Of a stretch of 64,000 bases of DNA, positions 35,122 through 47,386 are shown one piece after another (the first letter of the stretch is position 1; the number at the start of each line of letters is the position of its first letter). The stretch is taken from positions 3,992,769 to 4,056,768 of the forward strand of contig CM059624.1 in NCBI GenBank assembly GCA_030435675.1, given 5' to 3'. Under the pieces are notes generated by a model that was given only the letters and a program-made list of their open reading frames with translations, was not told the origin of the DNA and did not search any database. Source of the DNA: Steinernema hermaphroditum. Lineage: Eukaryota; Nematoda; Chromadorea; Rhabditida; Steinernematidae. Made by a program: the position numbers and the translations under genes.

Positions 35122-35385
35122 CTTAGCACATTCACATGACTTGAAGTTGCAGACGTGGCCTCTAGTCTCCAGCATGATTCCATGTTGTCGACACATTCCA
35201 CAGTATCTTTTGACGTCTGAAATCCAGTTAAATGTGTCTCCATGTTCATAGGCTTTAGCCAACCTTTCGGTATCTTCTTCCCTATTGCATAGTACCTCTG
35301 ACACTCGGCGCCTCCTTGACCTTGTGGATTCGTCGGCGAAGAAGCTTCGCTTTCCATTCTGTCCACTCTGAAACGTTCCCTCCAT
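35122..35385 (-). CDS. DM-domain-like protein, first exon (partial)
   Basis: The 88-codon exon starts at 35385 and ends at a good donor (AAG|GTAAATTT at 35122/35121). It contains CGMCRQHGIMLETRGHVC then NFKSCECAK, which follows the first half of a DM zinc module: CxxCxxHG...GHxCxFxxCxC. In the usual DM pattern a fourth cluster Cys and an RR-rich helix follow; these would lie in the next exon. A candidate acceptor near 34810 would add a basic tail but no Cys, so the module may be incomplete. The predicted intron holds the tRNA-Ala on the other strand. Upstream residues are basic (RSRRRR). It may be a diverged paralogue of the DM gene at 32768-33692 or a decaying copy. Confidence 0.5.
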
Positions 35386-36958
35386 TTTTAGCGTAGTTTG
35401 TACTCTGCTCTCGCGGCGGACGCGCAAAAATCGATCGCGAGGCGCCGCGTTTTCGACCCAGTGGCGATTCGATCGTGTTGCGTTCTATTTCCCTCTGCCG
35501 TCGTCGCGCCAAATCGAACGCGATCAAGAAGCTGCTCTGTGAGTGCCTCTTTCGATCTCTTACCCTCATTCGATGTTGCCCTCTCTCGCGCGGCCCTTTT
35601 TAAGACATTTCTTGTGGAGCGACCTGCACAGCGGCGGTATCTGTTACGTGTCTTTTTGGCAATTAGTGTTTGAATCGATGGTGTTTTGTGCATCGCTCAA
35701 GGAATCGAGTCATCTTTGCGAGCTGTGCACAAGAGGTCGTGTCCGTTGTGTACAGAAGCGATTGCTAACTGTTCGCTTATTGTTAGGGCGTACGATTTTG
35801 AGCCATTTTCTAGAAAAATCAGCACAGTAGGCTGTCATTAAACTGCTTCGGAACGTGCTCCTTTTCTTGCGCATTCAGATGAAATCATGGCTTAACCGCT
35901 AATATCAACTTTTTGTTGTATACTGTGTCTGTTTCACTTGTTGAAAAATCAGGTTTCACTTATTTTTATACTACTAAAAGGCATTGCAAACCACAAAATT
36001 CTTCAAAACAAAGAAGATCATATCTACTTATGAGATAAGTTGCTGCAATTGACAGTTCTTTGTATAACTTTTGCGTTCGCCTCAGAGGGTGCACGGAAAT
36101 GTCACTTCAAATTAAGATCAGTGGGTGTGCTAAACACATCGAAAAGTGTTTATCGTCAACAAGCATCATTGGAGAAATGATTGTTGGAGATACTTTTCCA
36201 TTTCTTACACACGTTTTCTATGCTACCCCAAGATAGGCCCCGTTAGTTGACCCTACCATTTGCACAGATAATATTGGCTAAAGCTGCTTTCCTACAGTAT
36301 GATTTCAACATATATTTCTTTGGGATAGATGCTTAGCTGAGCTACTTGGCCCAAGCAAATATCAAATAACGCAGATTTTTTAGCATAAAATGCGAAATAC
36401 TGACACGACACCGGCTAGGCTCAGCTCGCAACTTGGCCATACCATTTGCAACAACAACATGAACAACTTGTTTTGTTCTCATAAACAAAATTTGTTTCAA
36501 AAACAAAAACATTCTGTTTAAGCCGGCTTGGATTGGCTCCGGAGCCAACTGAGCCGGTTCCGATTGGGACAATTATGTGAGTTAGCCCTTAATCACAGTG
36601 CATTTGCGATAACAATCCATTCAAGATCCGTTTAAGAGAAGCCCAGATTAAGAAATCAAATAAAATTTTAAAAAATGAACTTAAGGAGAGGACTTGCAAG
36701 CAGAGACTGGCACAAATGGGTCGGATCGGCTGAGTCGCTCACAGATCGTCTGAGTGGGCTGGCCAACCGGCTGAGTCGATGCCATCTTTGCTTGTTAGTG
36801 TTCACCCTTTAATCTCCCAGCGTGACAAAGACACTTAAGATACTGTACGGCCACTACAATATCCATTCAAAAATGCATGACTATCGAAAATACTCAAGCA
36901 GAAAACATAAAATCTTCGCCTTTCAGATCTCAAAAAGTGAACGAGAAAACCTGAAGCG
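35386..36958. other. Intergenic, no gene recognised
   Basis: A GC-richer patch with short ORFs on both strands lies at 35400-35700, with no family motif. The remainder is AT-rich. Confidence 0.35.
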
Positions 36959-37044
36959 ATGAGTACCTACGGCGACGACGGCGGACCAGGCCGTGGCGGC
37001 CGAGGGGGCCGCGGAGGGCGAGGCGGCGGATTCGCCGACCGCAG
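36959..37044 (+). CDS. Candidate detached 5' exon encoding RGG repeats
   Basis: A GCCTTTCAG acceptor is followed 33 bp later by an ATG and 28 codons: MSTYGDDGGPGRGGRGG..., ending GGFADR, then a consensus donor GTGAGT at 37045. The exon ends in phase 2. The first acceptor of the Vasa/GLH gene (TTCTAG at 50847) opens an exon needing exactly one base to complete a codon, giving R then DSPG before the internal Met of MDSEPSFD. Composition and phase therefore fit a distant first exon of that gene, with a 13.8-kb intron. Alternatively it is a stray duplicated exon. No other RGG-coding exon was found between the two. Confidence 0.45.
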
Positions 37045-38356
37045 GTGAGTGGAATTACAGAATAATCCGCCGCGTCGCCACTTTTAACCATACGTACGTA
37101 TAAATAAAAGTGTGACCCCGCGCGCGCGGCGATCTCATCTTGCCGAAGGCGATCTCCTCTTCGAAATACAACAATACGCGTGCGCGCGGGGAAAGGAAAA
37201 AGGGCGACAATTGAACGCCGGCATTAATTTGGAACAATGACTGTTTTCGCCTTTCGATTGCGCAATATAATCAGCGCCGTCGCGTGTTTGTTGTATTCTT
37301 CTTCTTCCTTCCACTCGCCTCCGATCCCCCCGAGGCGAAAGGGAAACGCGAAAATTGTACATAACGCAGATATCATCTCCCCTTCACCGCCGCCACCGCC
37401 GTCGGTGCAGGATGAAGAAGAATTACGCGAACTACTCTGATCATTTAACAAAGTAGGACCACTGATACAGTTCTTCGTTGCAGAGCAGTTTCTAGGTGAC
37501 TGGCAATGACAGGTGATGGAGCCCTAGGGTTAGGAAAGTCAAGATTGTGGTAAAATGCAGTAAAAAGTGAAAAGCTTTCCCTTTTCTAAAAATGTGCCCA
37601 TAGTATCTTTCAAAGCCAAAAGCTGGGGCTTTCTCCTACTCTTCGTTGGGACAATTTGTAAAAACAAAACTGTTTTGTTTTGGTGACGAAAGATGTGAAA
37701 ATGACAATTCGATGTGTCTGTGATGTGTGCTTTTCATAATTAACATATGAATACAAACACATAATTGAAATACGCTTGTTTTTGTAACTGAAGTCGAGTG
37801 ATAAGTAATAGGATGAAACAGAAATGCCGAGATGTCCGAAAACACTTATCGCAAGTCCTCGAGACTCTAACTCGGACCCGGTTTTTGGACACTGAGTCCG
37901 GACTTTCGTTTGGATTTTTTGGATCGGCATCATTGGCGTGAAGTAATATCTGGTTCTGGATTATGGACTATGCATATGCAAATTGTGCAAAGGGTGTGCA
38001 AAAAGCCCCGTCTTCAGTCTTTCAACAAATGGTTTATGGACTGTATTAGTGGATTACTGTAAACCACGGCGCTGTAAAAACTGTAGTGGCTCTTGTAGAA
38101 ATTTAGTGAGGTCTCTTTAATCGTTACATAAGGGATTAGCCAACAAGAACATTAGACGTATAATAAGCAAAAGGAGATTGCAGGTCAATTTGTAGATCGG
38201 CGTAGTGTCTAATAAAAATAGGACAAAAAAAAGGTTCCCTTTCGGGACGGTACAATCGTTCGGTCAAGCAAACCTGTGTGAAATTGGACAGTTCATTATT
38301 TCACACCGGTTGATACTACAAAAATGACTGCCATCGTTTGCAGTGTTTATTTACTA
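37045..38356. other. Gene-poor; possible giant intron, left part
   Basis: No gene was recognised. It begins with a GC-rich patch containing CGCGCGCG near 37120, then becomes AT-rich. Confidence 0.35.
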
Positions 38357-39783
38357 CAGTGCGTCCAGTAATGATACGTCCACCTCTTTTTTCTTGCATA
38401 TCTCGCGATTAACGAACTTTGACAAACTGCGACATACACCATTTGAAAGAGCAGCCAAAATAACGGTACTTAGCATAGAACGTTCGGAGTTCGGTGTTGG
38501 AGGTTGGTGAAAAAAATATGGTTTTTTTAAAAATAGGCCCAGATTGCTGTCCAGAAATGATACGTCCACCCAACGAAAAATTCGCTGTTTTCTGTTTTTT
38601 TTGCGTTCGTTTTGGTTCAGATTCACTTTTATTCATAGCTCTACGGTGTTCAAGGGTTGTTTTGTGAGTGGTGGGCCGTTCCACTTGCTTAACAGAGGTC
38701 GAAAAAGAGCATATTGTAGTCCTCCATGCCGAATACCTATCTAGCCGTCAAACTGCGTAAATTTTCTTCGCAAACAGCTTCCAAACCACGCAAAACACCG
38801 TTATCTGCGTCGAGAATTACACAGGTGCACAAGTGAGATCATTTAAGCGTTTATGGGCATCACTTGCCCTTCAAAACGTAGAACCCCAACTTGACCTGTT
38901 TTCTTGCCCGGGTCCTGGAACGATCCGGAATACGGTATTTTCGGCCTTTTTCATCGCTATCACGTTTTAGAGCGTCTGCGAAAACCCTCCATATGTTTTA
39001 TTCCTTGGAAAATGGAGTATTTTTCAAAATATTTGTGGATCTTGAAAAATCCCATGAAAAACTGCCTTTTTCCATTGTAAATTCCATGGTACGTGGCATA
39101 TCGTGAAATACGTTGAAAGATACATCATTTTTCATGGAATAAAACATATGGAGGGTTTTCGCATACGCTCTAAAACGTGGTGGCGATGAAAAAAAGCCGA
39201 AAATACCGTATTCCAGATCGTTCTGGGACCCGAACAAGAATGCAGGTCAAGTTGGGGTCTTAAGTTTTGAACTGGAAGTGATGCCGAGAAGCACTTAAAT
39301 AATCTCATTTGTGTGCCTGTGTGATTCTCGACACATAAAACGGTGGTTTGCGTGGTTTGGGGGCTATTGGTGAGGAGGATTTACACAATTGGACGATGTA
39401 AATAAGTATTCGGCATGGAGCACCACAATTTGGCCTTTTACGACATCTTTTGAGCACGGGTCGCGGCCCACCACTCACAAAACAACCCTTGAACACCGTA
39501 GAACTATGAATAACAGTGAATCTGAAGCAAAACGAACGCAAAAAATAGAAAACAGCGAATTTTTCGTTGGGTGGACGTATCATTTCTGGACAGCAATCTG
39601 GGCCTATTTTTAAAAAAACCATATTTTTTTCACCAAACTCCAATACCGAACTCCGAACGTTCTATGCTAAGTACCGTTATTTTGGCTGCTCTTTCAAATG
39701 GTGTATGTCGCAGTTTGTCAAAGTTCGTTAATCGCGAGATATGCAAGAAAAAAGAGGTGGACGTATCATTACTGGACGCACTG
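38357..39783. mobile_element. Palindromic foldback element, Tc1/mariner-type ends, 1.43 kb
   Basis: The element begins CAGTGCGTCCAGTAATGATA at 38357 and ends with its inverse at 39783, flanked on both sides by TA (38355-38356 and 39784-39785). TA duplication with CAGTG termini is the pattern of Tc1-like elements. Homology between arms continues almost to the centre near 39070: segments at 38360-38700 and 39430-39785 are near-identical, and the inner arms (38890-39000 against 39120-39260) are still clearly complementary. No transposase is encoded. ORFs on opposite strands are mirror images. It is a nonautonomous foldback transposon whose transcripts would form a hairpin of about 700 bp. Confidence 0.88.
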
Positions 39784-39785
39784 TA

Positions 39786-42700
39786 GATACACATCGATTC
39801 TTAATGACACGGTATGACGGTAGTAGTTTTGTGTGTTATAGCTTCCTTCACCGTTGCTATACAATTGGAAATGTTCTAGTTACTAGAAAGATTGATCCGA
39901 GTCTCCATATCCTTTTCATTGTGGTAATGGCTCGGAAGGTAATGTTCCGCCATGTTTAATGCTCATCGCCTGTCATACAAAGGCGTGGATTAGTATCCGT
40001 CAGTAAAATCAGTGGTGGTCGGAAATTAAGATATTAGATAAAGAAATTAAGATAATTAAGATAAACGCGTGTTTATGCATCGTAGACCGTGAATACACGT
40101 GCAAAACTTATTCATCAAATGTGAACAGCACAGACATAAATAGCAAAACGAGCAACTTATATAAATAGAAGTTCATAGAGGGCAACAGCGGCACTCAGCT
40201 CTAAAAGGGCCATCTGGACAGAATGTCATTTTCCTGAGTCATCCCTTTCAATGTCATCTCTGTCATACCGGTCAGAAAACGAAAAAGAGAAACAGAACCG
40301 ACCAGTCTCAAATGTCTGAATTTCTGAGCGGCTATCGAGATTTCCGATAGACTTCTGTCCTAGGTCACCCTGTATGTTCATCCCTATGGATCCTAGTCAC
40401 TATAATACCAACTGAGGCGTTCGTTGGCTTACCAGTCATCAAATCTACCATAATTATTTTAGTTATTATTTTTCATGTTCATGCAATGATCTTATCGCTT
40501 TAAAGTTAGACAGAGCAAACAGCTATATGAACCAACTAATCACTTCAGGATTACCCGCAATCCTGTCCAAATACGGTAGATCAAAAATAAGCTGTTAGAT
40601 GAGAATTCTTCAGGAAGCACAATATCAAACCGTCTCCACGCCACGACAGTCAGCTGATAAGACTAGCCGTCTTGAGTGACGGGCATGGGAAGTCTCCGTA
40701 ATTTATAGGTTCCTGGGAGGACCCATCTGTCAGCTGGTCAGCGGCAAAGATACTTAACCTGTTCCAGAAAGGGGGAGGCACTTTTTAAGATCGGCAACAT
40801 CGGACACGTTTCAACAGCAACGCTGTCGTAAATACTTTGCCGAAGGAATTCTTTTGCGCAGATTGTGAAGGAAAACAACAAAAAATAGTGCGTCATGCTG
40901 GAGCGGTGCGAGGGTGGACCGGCGAGAGCGAAAACATAGTGATGTTTAGTAACATCACTTTTTTGCGGACGATAGCTGTGCTGCCCAAAAACCCGTCAAT
41001 ATGTGTGCACAGCTAGGACCAGAGCCACGCAAAACAGCACGCAAGCTACCGTGTGCCTGATAAGGCGATGATAAAAAAAGGGTGTCGGTGCAGCAGAACT
41101 GTAATAAACGCATTCGGTTTTTGTGGGACCAGATGGGAGACGCGGCGTTCTTTGGTCCAAAAAAATGTCGTTTCAGCGAAATGTGGACTATAAAAGGATA
41201 GTTTAGGATGGCGCAAAACAGAGGATATGGTTCGGGTCATAGATGACTAGCAGTTCATAAAAACTGAAGAGCCATTATACCTCCTCTAAGCGAAAAGACC
41301 GTAGACCTCTATATTTAGCAATAAGTATCACTTGCCTAGAGAGGATCCTCCCTTAGGAATCCCTAGAAACCCTCGTTTCAAAATTGTGTCGAAGACCTTA
41401 CAGGTGACCGGTCATATCAGCATCTGACATAGGTATCGATTAGGTGAGAAAAAACGGTTTAAGATAACGCAAAAAGTTAAGTGTTTTAGTGGAACAGAGG
41501 TTGCCTATGATCACCTACCTCTAGAAGGAAAAACAGTGTCTCTCTGAAGCCATCATTGAACGTATACTTTTCAGGAAAAAAAGTAGAAAAGAGACTGCTC
41601 TTTCCTCTTCAAGTTTCTGTTCTAGAAAGGATTTTTGAACTATTTTTGAAAATGTCTTTAAGGATACAAAAACTTTCTGAGTAAGTAGTGCCGTAGACAA
41701 ACCTTATTTAGACTCTATAACCATAGCCGAACTTCTAAAAGGAGCAGTGCCTCCTTTCAGAGGGCATTGTCAAGGTTCAGGGAATAATTCACGTACACCA
41801 ACCACTGGAAAGCTCACGTAGTTGTGAACTGATGACAAAAAAACAAAACGGGACAAAGTACGTTTGTAACTGATCGGGCGCACCTCCTTCTGCGGACGCC
41901 ATTTTATGACTCACCTTAGTCAGACTTTCGAAACTTGTTTGTTTTCGATTGTGGCTACGTTACAAAATCACAACGGTTGTTGAAATATGTCCGCATTATA
42001 GCACCGAAAAACAAGGACAAAATGTTATTATTGTATAGCAAAAGACTCCTTCTCTTGGCTTGGTATCTTCTAATATCATATATCTTCTCATGGGAATCTT
42101 CCTTTGTGCACCTAGAGATCGGTCGGCTCGTCCAACCTTGGCCTTTTGTTTGGCCATAATAAAGACGGACCAAGACCGTGTTCCACCGATAACCATTATT
42201 TACAAAAAAAAATCCAAAATCACCGCTCCTTTCTATACAGATTGCAACACTCCGCATTCGGTAGAACCACCCGGCTGCCGACAAAAAAAACGCCTCCCGA
42301 ATCGGAAGGCGATAACGCGCTCTCTTTGAGAGATAACGGCGCGTCCAAGGCCAACTTGTCTATCAAACTGATATCTCGCCGTGAAATGTAACAGACTGCA
42401 TGCGTGCCTCGGAATCGTCGTCGCCGGATTGTCATATGACATACAAAAAGCACGCCACAAATGTCATTCGCGGAGACGCCCTATTGTGCGAAAGTTTTTT
42501 TCTGTCCAACATTTCCTGCATCTCGTTTTCATTTATCATTTGCCTTGAAACCGGTTTAATAGGGAAAGGTGTTCTTGAAGTGTGGAGTAAATAGTAAAAA
42601 ATGAGCTGCCTTGGAATGTCTTTTCAACATTACAGCTTGGAAGCGTTGTAGATGGGAACGAAATCTCAAATTGGTGAACGAATAAAGAGAGTTTTCAAAT

Positions 42701-45700
42701 CGCGGAGTTAGTAAAAGTAACCGGTCTGGGGGGCGATCGCCTTCTAAGGTTCGAAAATGGTCAAGTTTTTGGCTCGAAAATGGTCAGGTTTTTGCCGACT
42801 TTTGACAATAAAAACATAATAAATTCAATAAAATACAATCAAATTGCTTTGATTCCGTTTCAACCCGGACCAGAACCGCTTTCTTCTCTGGAACTCAACT
42901 TTCGGTTTGGGACATCTCGACGAACGGTCAATGCTGTACAGAGTGGACGAAAAAAAGACAAATAGACATAGGTCTGGAATGCTTAAACTTTTAAAACACA
43001 AAATTAGATTTTTCTCTTAATGACACAGCTTGGACACACCAAGGTGGACACCGATTAGGGTCAAGTTCATCTGCTTAAACTGGAGAACTCGACTGCTATG
43101 AAACAAACAAAAGATAAACGATGCTGCCGTATCCCAAATAATTATAAATAGCCAAGGGGGGCAGGGCTGGGCCTAATAATGTACAGTAATTTTCTAAAAT
43201 AAGAGTGAATTTAGGAAGCAATATGGACAAGTCCACATACTACTTTCAGTGGGGGACGGAATGACTATCTCCATGAAAGAATTCGCCGACCAAAAGGGTG
43301 GAAATACGTTCGGGTCCTCATGACAACACAGAGTGTAAAACTAAGGAAAAAGATAGGAACCACCCTTCTAGGAGATCTTCTCGCCAACATGTTTCTGACT
43401 TCCTCGTGTGTACCCTTTTGGGAACTCTTGCAGTTAACCTATAGTCACGTCTCATAGATTGATGATCTGAAGTACGTGAAGAACCTTCATCGAAGCTTTT
43501 TAAGAATGAATAACCGAAAGTCTTCTCGTAACAGTGCATCCAGTCACATACGCAATTAAAAACCAAGAGCAAACGGTCTACAGTCAGCAATTTTGCGATT
43601 TTTAGCAATTTTTTCGTCCACGTGATAGAAAATGTCTTTTATTAGTATCATAACAGAGGCTGCTCGAAAATCAGCGGTGCAATGAAAACCGGAAAAGGCT
43701 GTTTACGTACTTTTAGAGTAGTTCCGGATTGGTGTGTACTACACCATTGCTGTTAAACTTTGTGTTTTTAGGCGAACGGCTGTTTTCCAAAATAACTTTT
43801 GGAGTTTCTGAAAGTTATATAGAAGTCGGGGTAACTTGGCTACTTTTGAGAGAACCATCACCAACTACAGTATGAAGTCTATTCTGTCAGCGAGCCCAAT
43901 CTATGTCATGAAAGTATCGACGTTACGGAAGGTCCAAAGTATCAAGGCTGCTTTCCAATTAAAAATACATAACTTTCGGTTGTAGAGGCGCTAAATGGCG
44001 AGAAGCCGTCGCGTGGATGCTCGCGGCACGGCTCACGTCAGACTCTCAGATAACAAGTGGGAATAATTAATTTGAGCGCGCCCCGCTCCTCCTTTCTCAG
44101 CTCACCCTCCCAAGCGGTTCGCCTTCTTTTTCGCCCGCCACGATTGCTTAAGATCTCCATCTGTTCGACCACAAAGATAAAAACGAACTGCAGATTAGTT
44201 ATGTTTGAAAATTTGAAGGATCATGGGAAGATTTTGGAAGCACACTACCGTCAATTGTCAGGTTTACGATCCGAAGGCTCAGCCACACAAAGATCGAGCC
44301 CGCACTCTAAACCACAAAAGGTTGTTGACGTAAAGTTCGAAGGTACGGGTGTACAATTGACCTCAGGGAGTAATTTAGCGAACAATTCTGTTGCGAATAA
44401 GGGCGCGTAGAGAATAAACGTCTTACAGTACCTTACAGGAAGCGAGTAAAAAGGGTGTGCTAAAGCTGGGCTACCGTTAAATGAAATGAAACAAATTTTG
44501 GTCATGGCACGGTTCTGATCGCCCTCGAGACCAGGCACAATTCGAAGATGCGTCATTGTTCCAATGCATCACTTCAATTTCATGGATCCGTTTCATGTCG
44601 GGAATAACCGAAGTTGTGTTTCCAGGGTCAGATGGGCGATCGGCCACCCTGATTCCTTTCCTAATATATTAAATGACACAGCTTGCAAATGGTCACTCGT
44701 TTTCCAGAGGGCACTGTTATGGGCAAACTTGGATTCAAAATGCTCGTCTGACCCGACATGCCGCAGCTTCCACGCATTGAAATATCCAGTGACACATCTC
44801 TGCAATCCTACCAAACAAATCCAATGCGACTTTTACCATGTCATTTCACTCGCTTGCTCAGCTCACCAACTCGGCTAACAGCATCCTCAATCGTATGAAA
44901 ACCAAAATGATAAAGGACAGCAGAGGCCCAGCTCACCAAAAGATGCTGTTATCCGGGTTGGACAATGGTAGAGGTCTTGCCCTCTGTCAACAATATCACA
45001 AAAAATGGACGGTTTGCAAAGGCAAAGCCACGAAGTCGCTCATCACTTTTCGATCTTTGAAAAAAGATCTTTGAAACATGCCATGAAAACATGCCTTGAG
45101 CTCTCTCTAAAGGTGCCAGAAATAGGTGAGACCTGCAGGCATCCTTTCCGGCATCGAATACTACACAAACAACCTTTTCCCAACAGGATAGAAAGTGGAA
45201 CTCACAGTCACGACATAATCGTCGAGCAAAACAAGACCAAAAATTGTGGTCGCAACACCGATGATGTTGAAAACAAGTTACAAACAACAAAGATGAACAC
45301 GATCGTCTACATTGCATACATTTGCTACTTGAAAAGTGACTGTACAGTGGCTAATGTATCATGTCGCACGCGATGGAGCACCGTTATTCAACTTCGCTAA
45401 AAGCGCCGTTTTTGTGCGCGCTAATGGAGCGATGTTTGATCGTGGTCGATGCGCATCGTTAATTCATCGTTGTTTTTCGGGCTTTTGTCCGTTGCAAAAG
45501 AGCGCTTTCTCCTGCGCCGCTTTCAATTAGTTTCTGCACAATAATTGCGATACGCGTGCAAGCGGGCATAATCGCCTCTTTGGTTAGTATCGAAAGGCGA
45601 TACGGTAGCGGGGGAAGGGCGTGCTACTGATGGATGTGATAGATTTTTACGGAAAGTATATATCCAGGCGGTGAAATGCTTCCCATCTACTCCCTTGAAT

Positions 45701-46795
45701 TGCCACCAGAATCAGCGGGAAATTAACCAGTAGTCGTGGACAAGACCAGACTCATTTTGGTCCCCGCTCAATGCGGATCTGAGTTCAGAGGGCCTTTCCC
45801 TAACAAACATTGAATGTAGGCCCCAGAAGGACTGGGCCATTTATCACGGGGCGAAAAACGCTGTCGACTGCTAGGCTAACCAAACCAACCGAAGCCAGAG
45901 GGCTTTGTCGTTTGGTTGTCAACCTATCATATTTGATCTTCTTCTTTGGTTCGCTCTTTGGGGATATATGGTTTGGATAGTGTTTTGGTACAGTAGTATA
46001 GTGGCAATTTACTTCCTTGGCTTACAGGGGAAGCCTTCCAAATACCAGACGCTGATAGGACTGAAAAGGGAGTTATGGAGGCTAGGCTGGGGAATCTAAC
46101 GCACATAAACTCGCAGTGCCCTCAGTTTCCTTACTTTGAGCGTGGTGCGGCGATCAAAATTATCGAAAAGTTAATAAAATCTTTTAAAAAGTCGGTATAG
46201 TCATAGGTCATTTCTTTCGCCTTTTTATCAATTGTTACGGTATCCGAGAAGCCTCTGAATGCTCACGTTAGGCCAACCAAGCTCAGAAAGCAGCTGAGGA
46301 ATCGATCGGGAGGCAGTGAAAGTATCATTTTTCTTTTAAATTGAGTTTTAGCCTAAACAGTAACCCTGTCACAAAGCACTACATTGCAAATCCACATCGC
46401 ATATTCACAAACATAAACTATACACAAAATACATGTTATTGCCCATCATAATCCGACTGATGGGGAGACAGATGATATCCAAAAGGACAACACTGTTTGT
46501 GGCGACATGATTATGTTCGATCGCATCACAGATCTCACAATCTCCAGTAGCCAGCCGTAAAGCAAGACCTTGAAAATTCTTGGGATAGATGGCTCCATAT
46601 AGGAATGGAAACTCCATTGATACGTTTACTATTATCCATGTAAAAAGCTGTCACAAAATATCACAAAAGGAATGATACGGCCATAGCTACCCTGTTTGAG
46701 CTACCGTAATGGTAAAATAAAAGAATGTATAGTGTTCTCTTTGAAAGTGTTAGTGACAATGATGTTACGAGTTACGAGTTTATTTCTCGTATCTA
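39786..46795. other. Gene-poor stretch of 7 kb; possible giant intron
   Basis: No conserved coding sequence or RNA gene was recognised apart from the repeat listed at 40205-40374. The longest plus-strand ORF (44057-44410, 117 codons) has no motif or splice context. The stretch lies between the RGG exon at 36959 and the main Vasa/GLH exons. Confidence 0.4.
40205..40374 (+). repeat. ACAGGGTG-ended MITE-like repeat, copy 1
   Basis: This aligns with 48932-49130 in the same orientation, with shared runs AATGTCATTT, AACAGAAAAGAGAAAC-like, GTCTCA and GAATTTCTGA. The right end, CACCCTGTA, is the inverse of the left end of copy 2 (TACAGGGTG). It is noncoding and diverged. Confidence 0.6.
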
Positions 46796-47386
46796 AGGCT
46801 TACGCCTTGCGAGACGTCATATATATGCACAAAAACCACATTGTCACTCCGTAGTCGTCGGTCTTCTGGCTTCGGCGCAGGGCACAGCATCAGAGTAGAA
46901 GGCGACGATCCCATCAGTGTGCGCAGGCATCAGAGAGGCGAAGAGTTGACCCCGGAGACGGTGGAACACAGCAAGCCCATCTTCAGCTCGGGTGGCAGCG
47001 CGGACGTCGGAGTTGAGAAGCTTCTTCGGCGGCTTCCGCGGGCAGCACGGGCGAAGAACGGCATCTGGGCGAAACGCGTCGGTGGAGCACAACGGGCAAA
47101 CCGGGAACCATCAAGGGAACTGGCGGCACAGACTTCGGAGTTGTAACGCTTCTTCGGCTTCTCTGGCGGCGCGGGTGGAGTCGGGCGGCAGTGACGGGCT
47201 TCTTGGCAAGACGTTGGAACTACGGCTCCCTGGTGTTCCAGGCCTTCTGGGAGCCGGGGCGATCACTATGCAACCAACAATGACGGCCGAGAACGACCGC
47301 TCACTCAACTCAGTCGGCCCCAGGCAGCCTCAGAGAGAGCGAGTGGACGACCCGACCGATCACTGGGAACACAAATGAAAGACCTT
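46796..47386. mobile_element. TIR element, copy B, with gene-like interior
   Basis: The left terminus 46796-46826 is identical over 31 bp to window bases 1-31. Bases 47272-47386 match 82-196 in inverse orientation, after which this copy breaks off before its right terminus. The 440 bp between are GC-rich and contain a partial internal duplication: CTTCGGAGTTG...GCTTCTTCGGC occurs near 47135 and a related CGTCGGAGTTGAGAAGCTTCTTCGGC near 47005. This interior has open frames on both strands (46841-47146 and 47092-46844) but no recognised protein. It may be captured host sequence. Confidence 0.65.

Noticed and set aside
38409..39786. ORFs of 70-110 codons in the palindromic element
   Set aside because: The same ORFs appear mirrored on the opposite strand of the other arm; they are by-products of the palindrome and resemble no transposase.
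44057..44410. 117-codon plus-strand ORF
   Set aside because: No recognisable domain, no trans-splice acceptor near the ATG and no flanking exons; not enough to call a gene.
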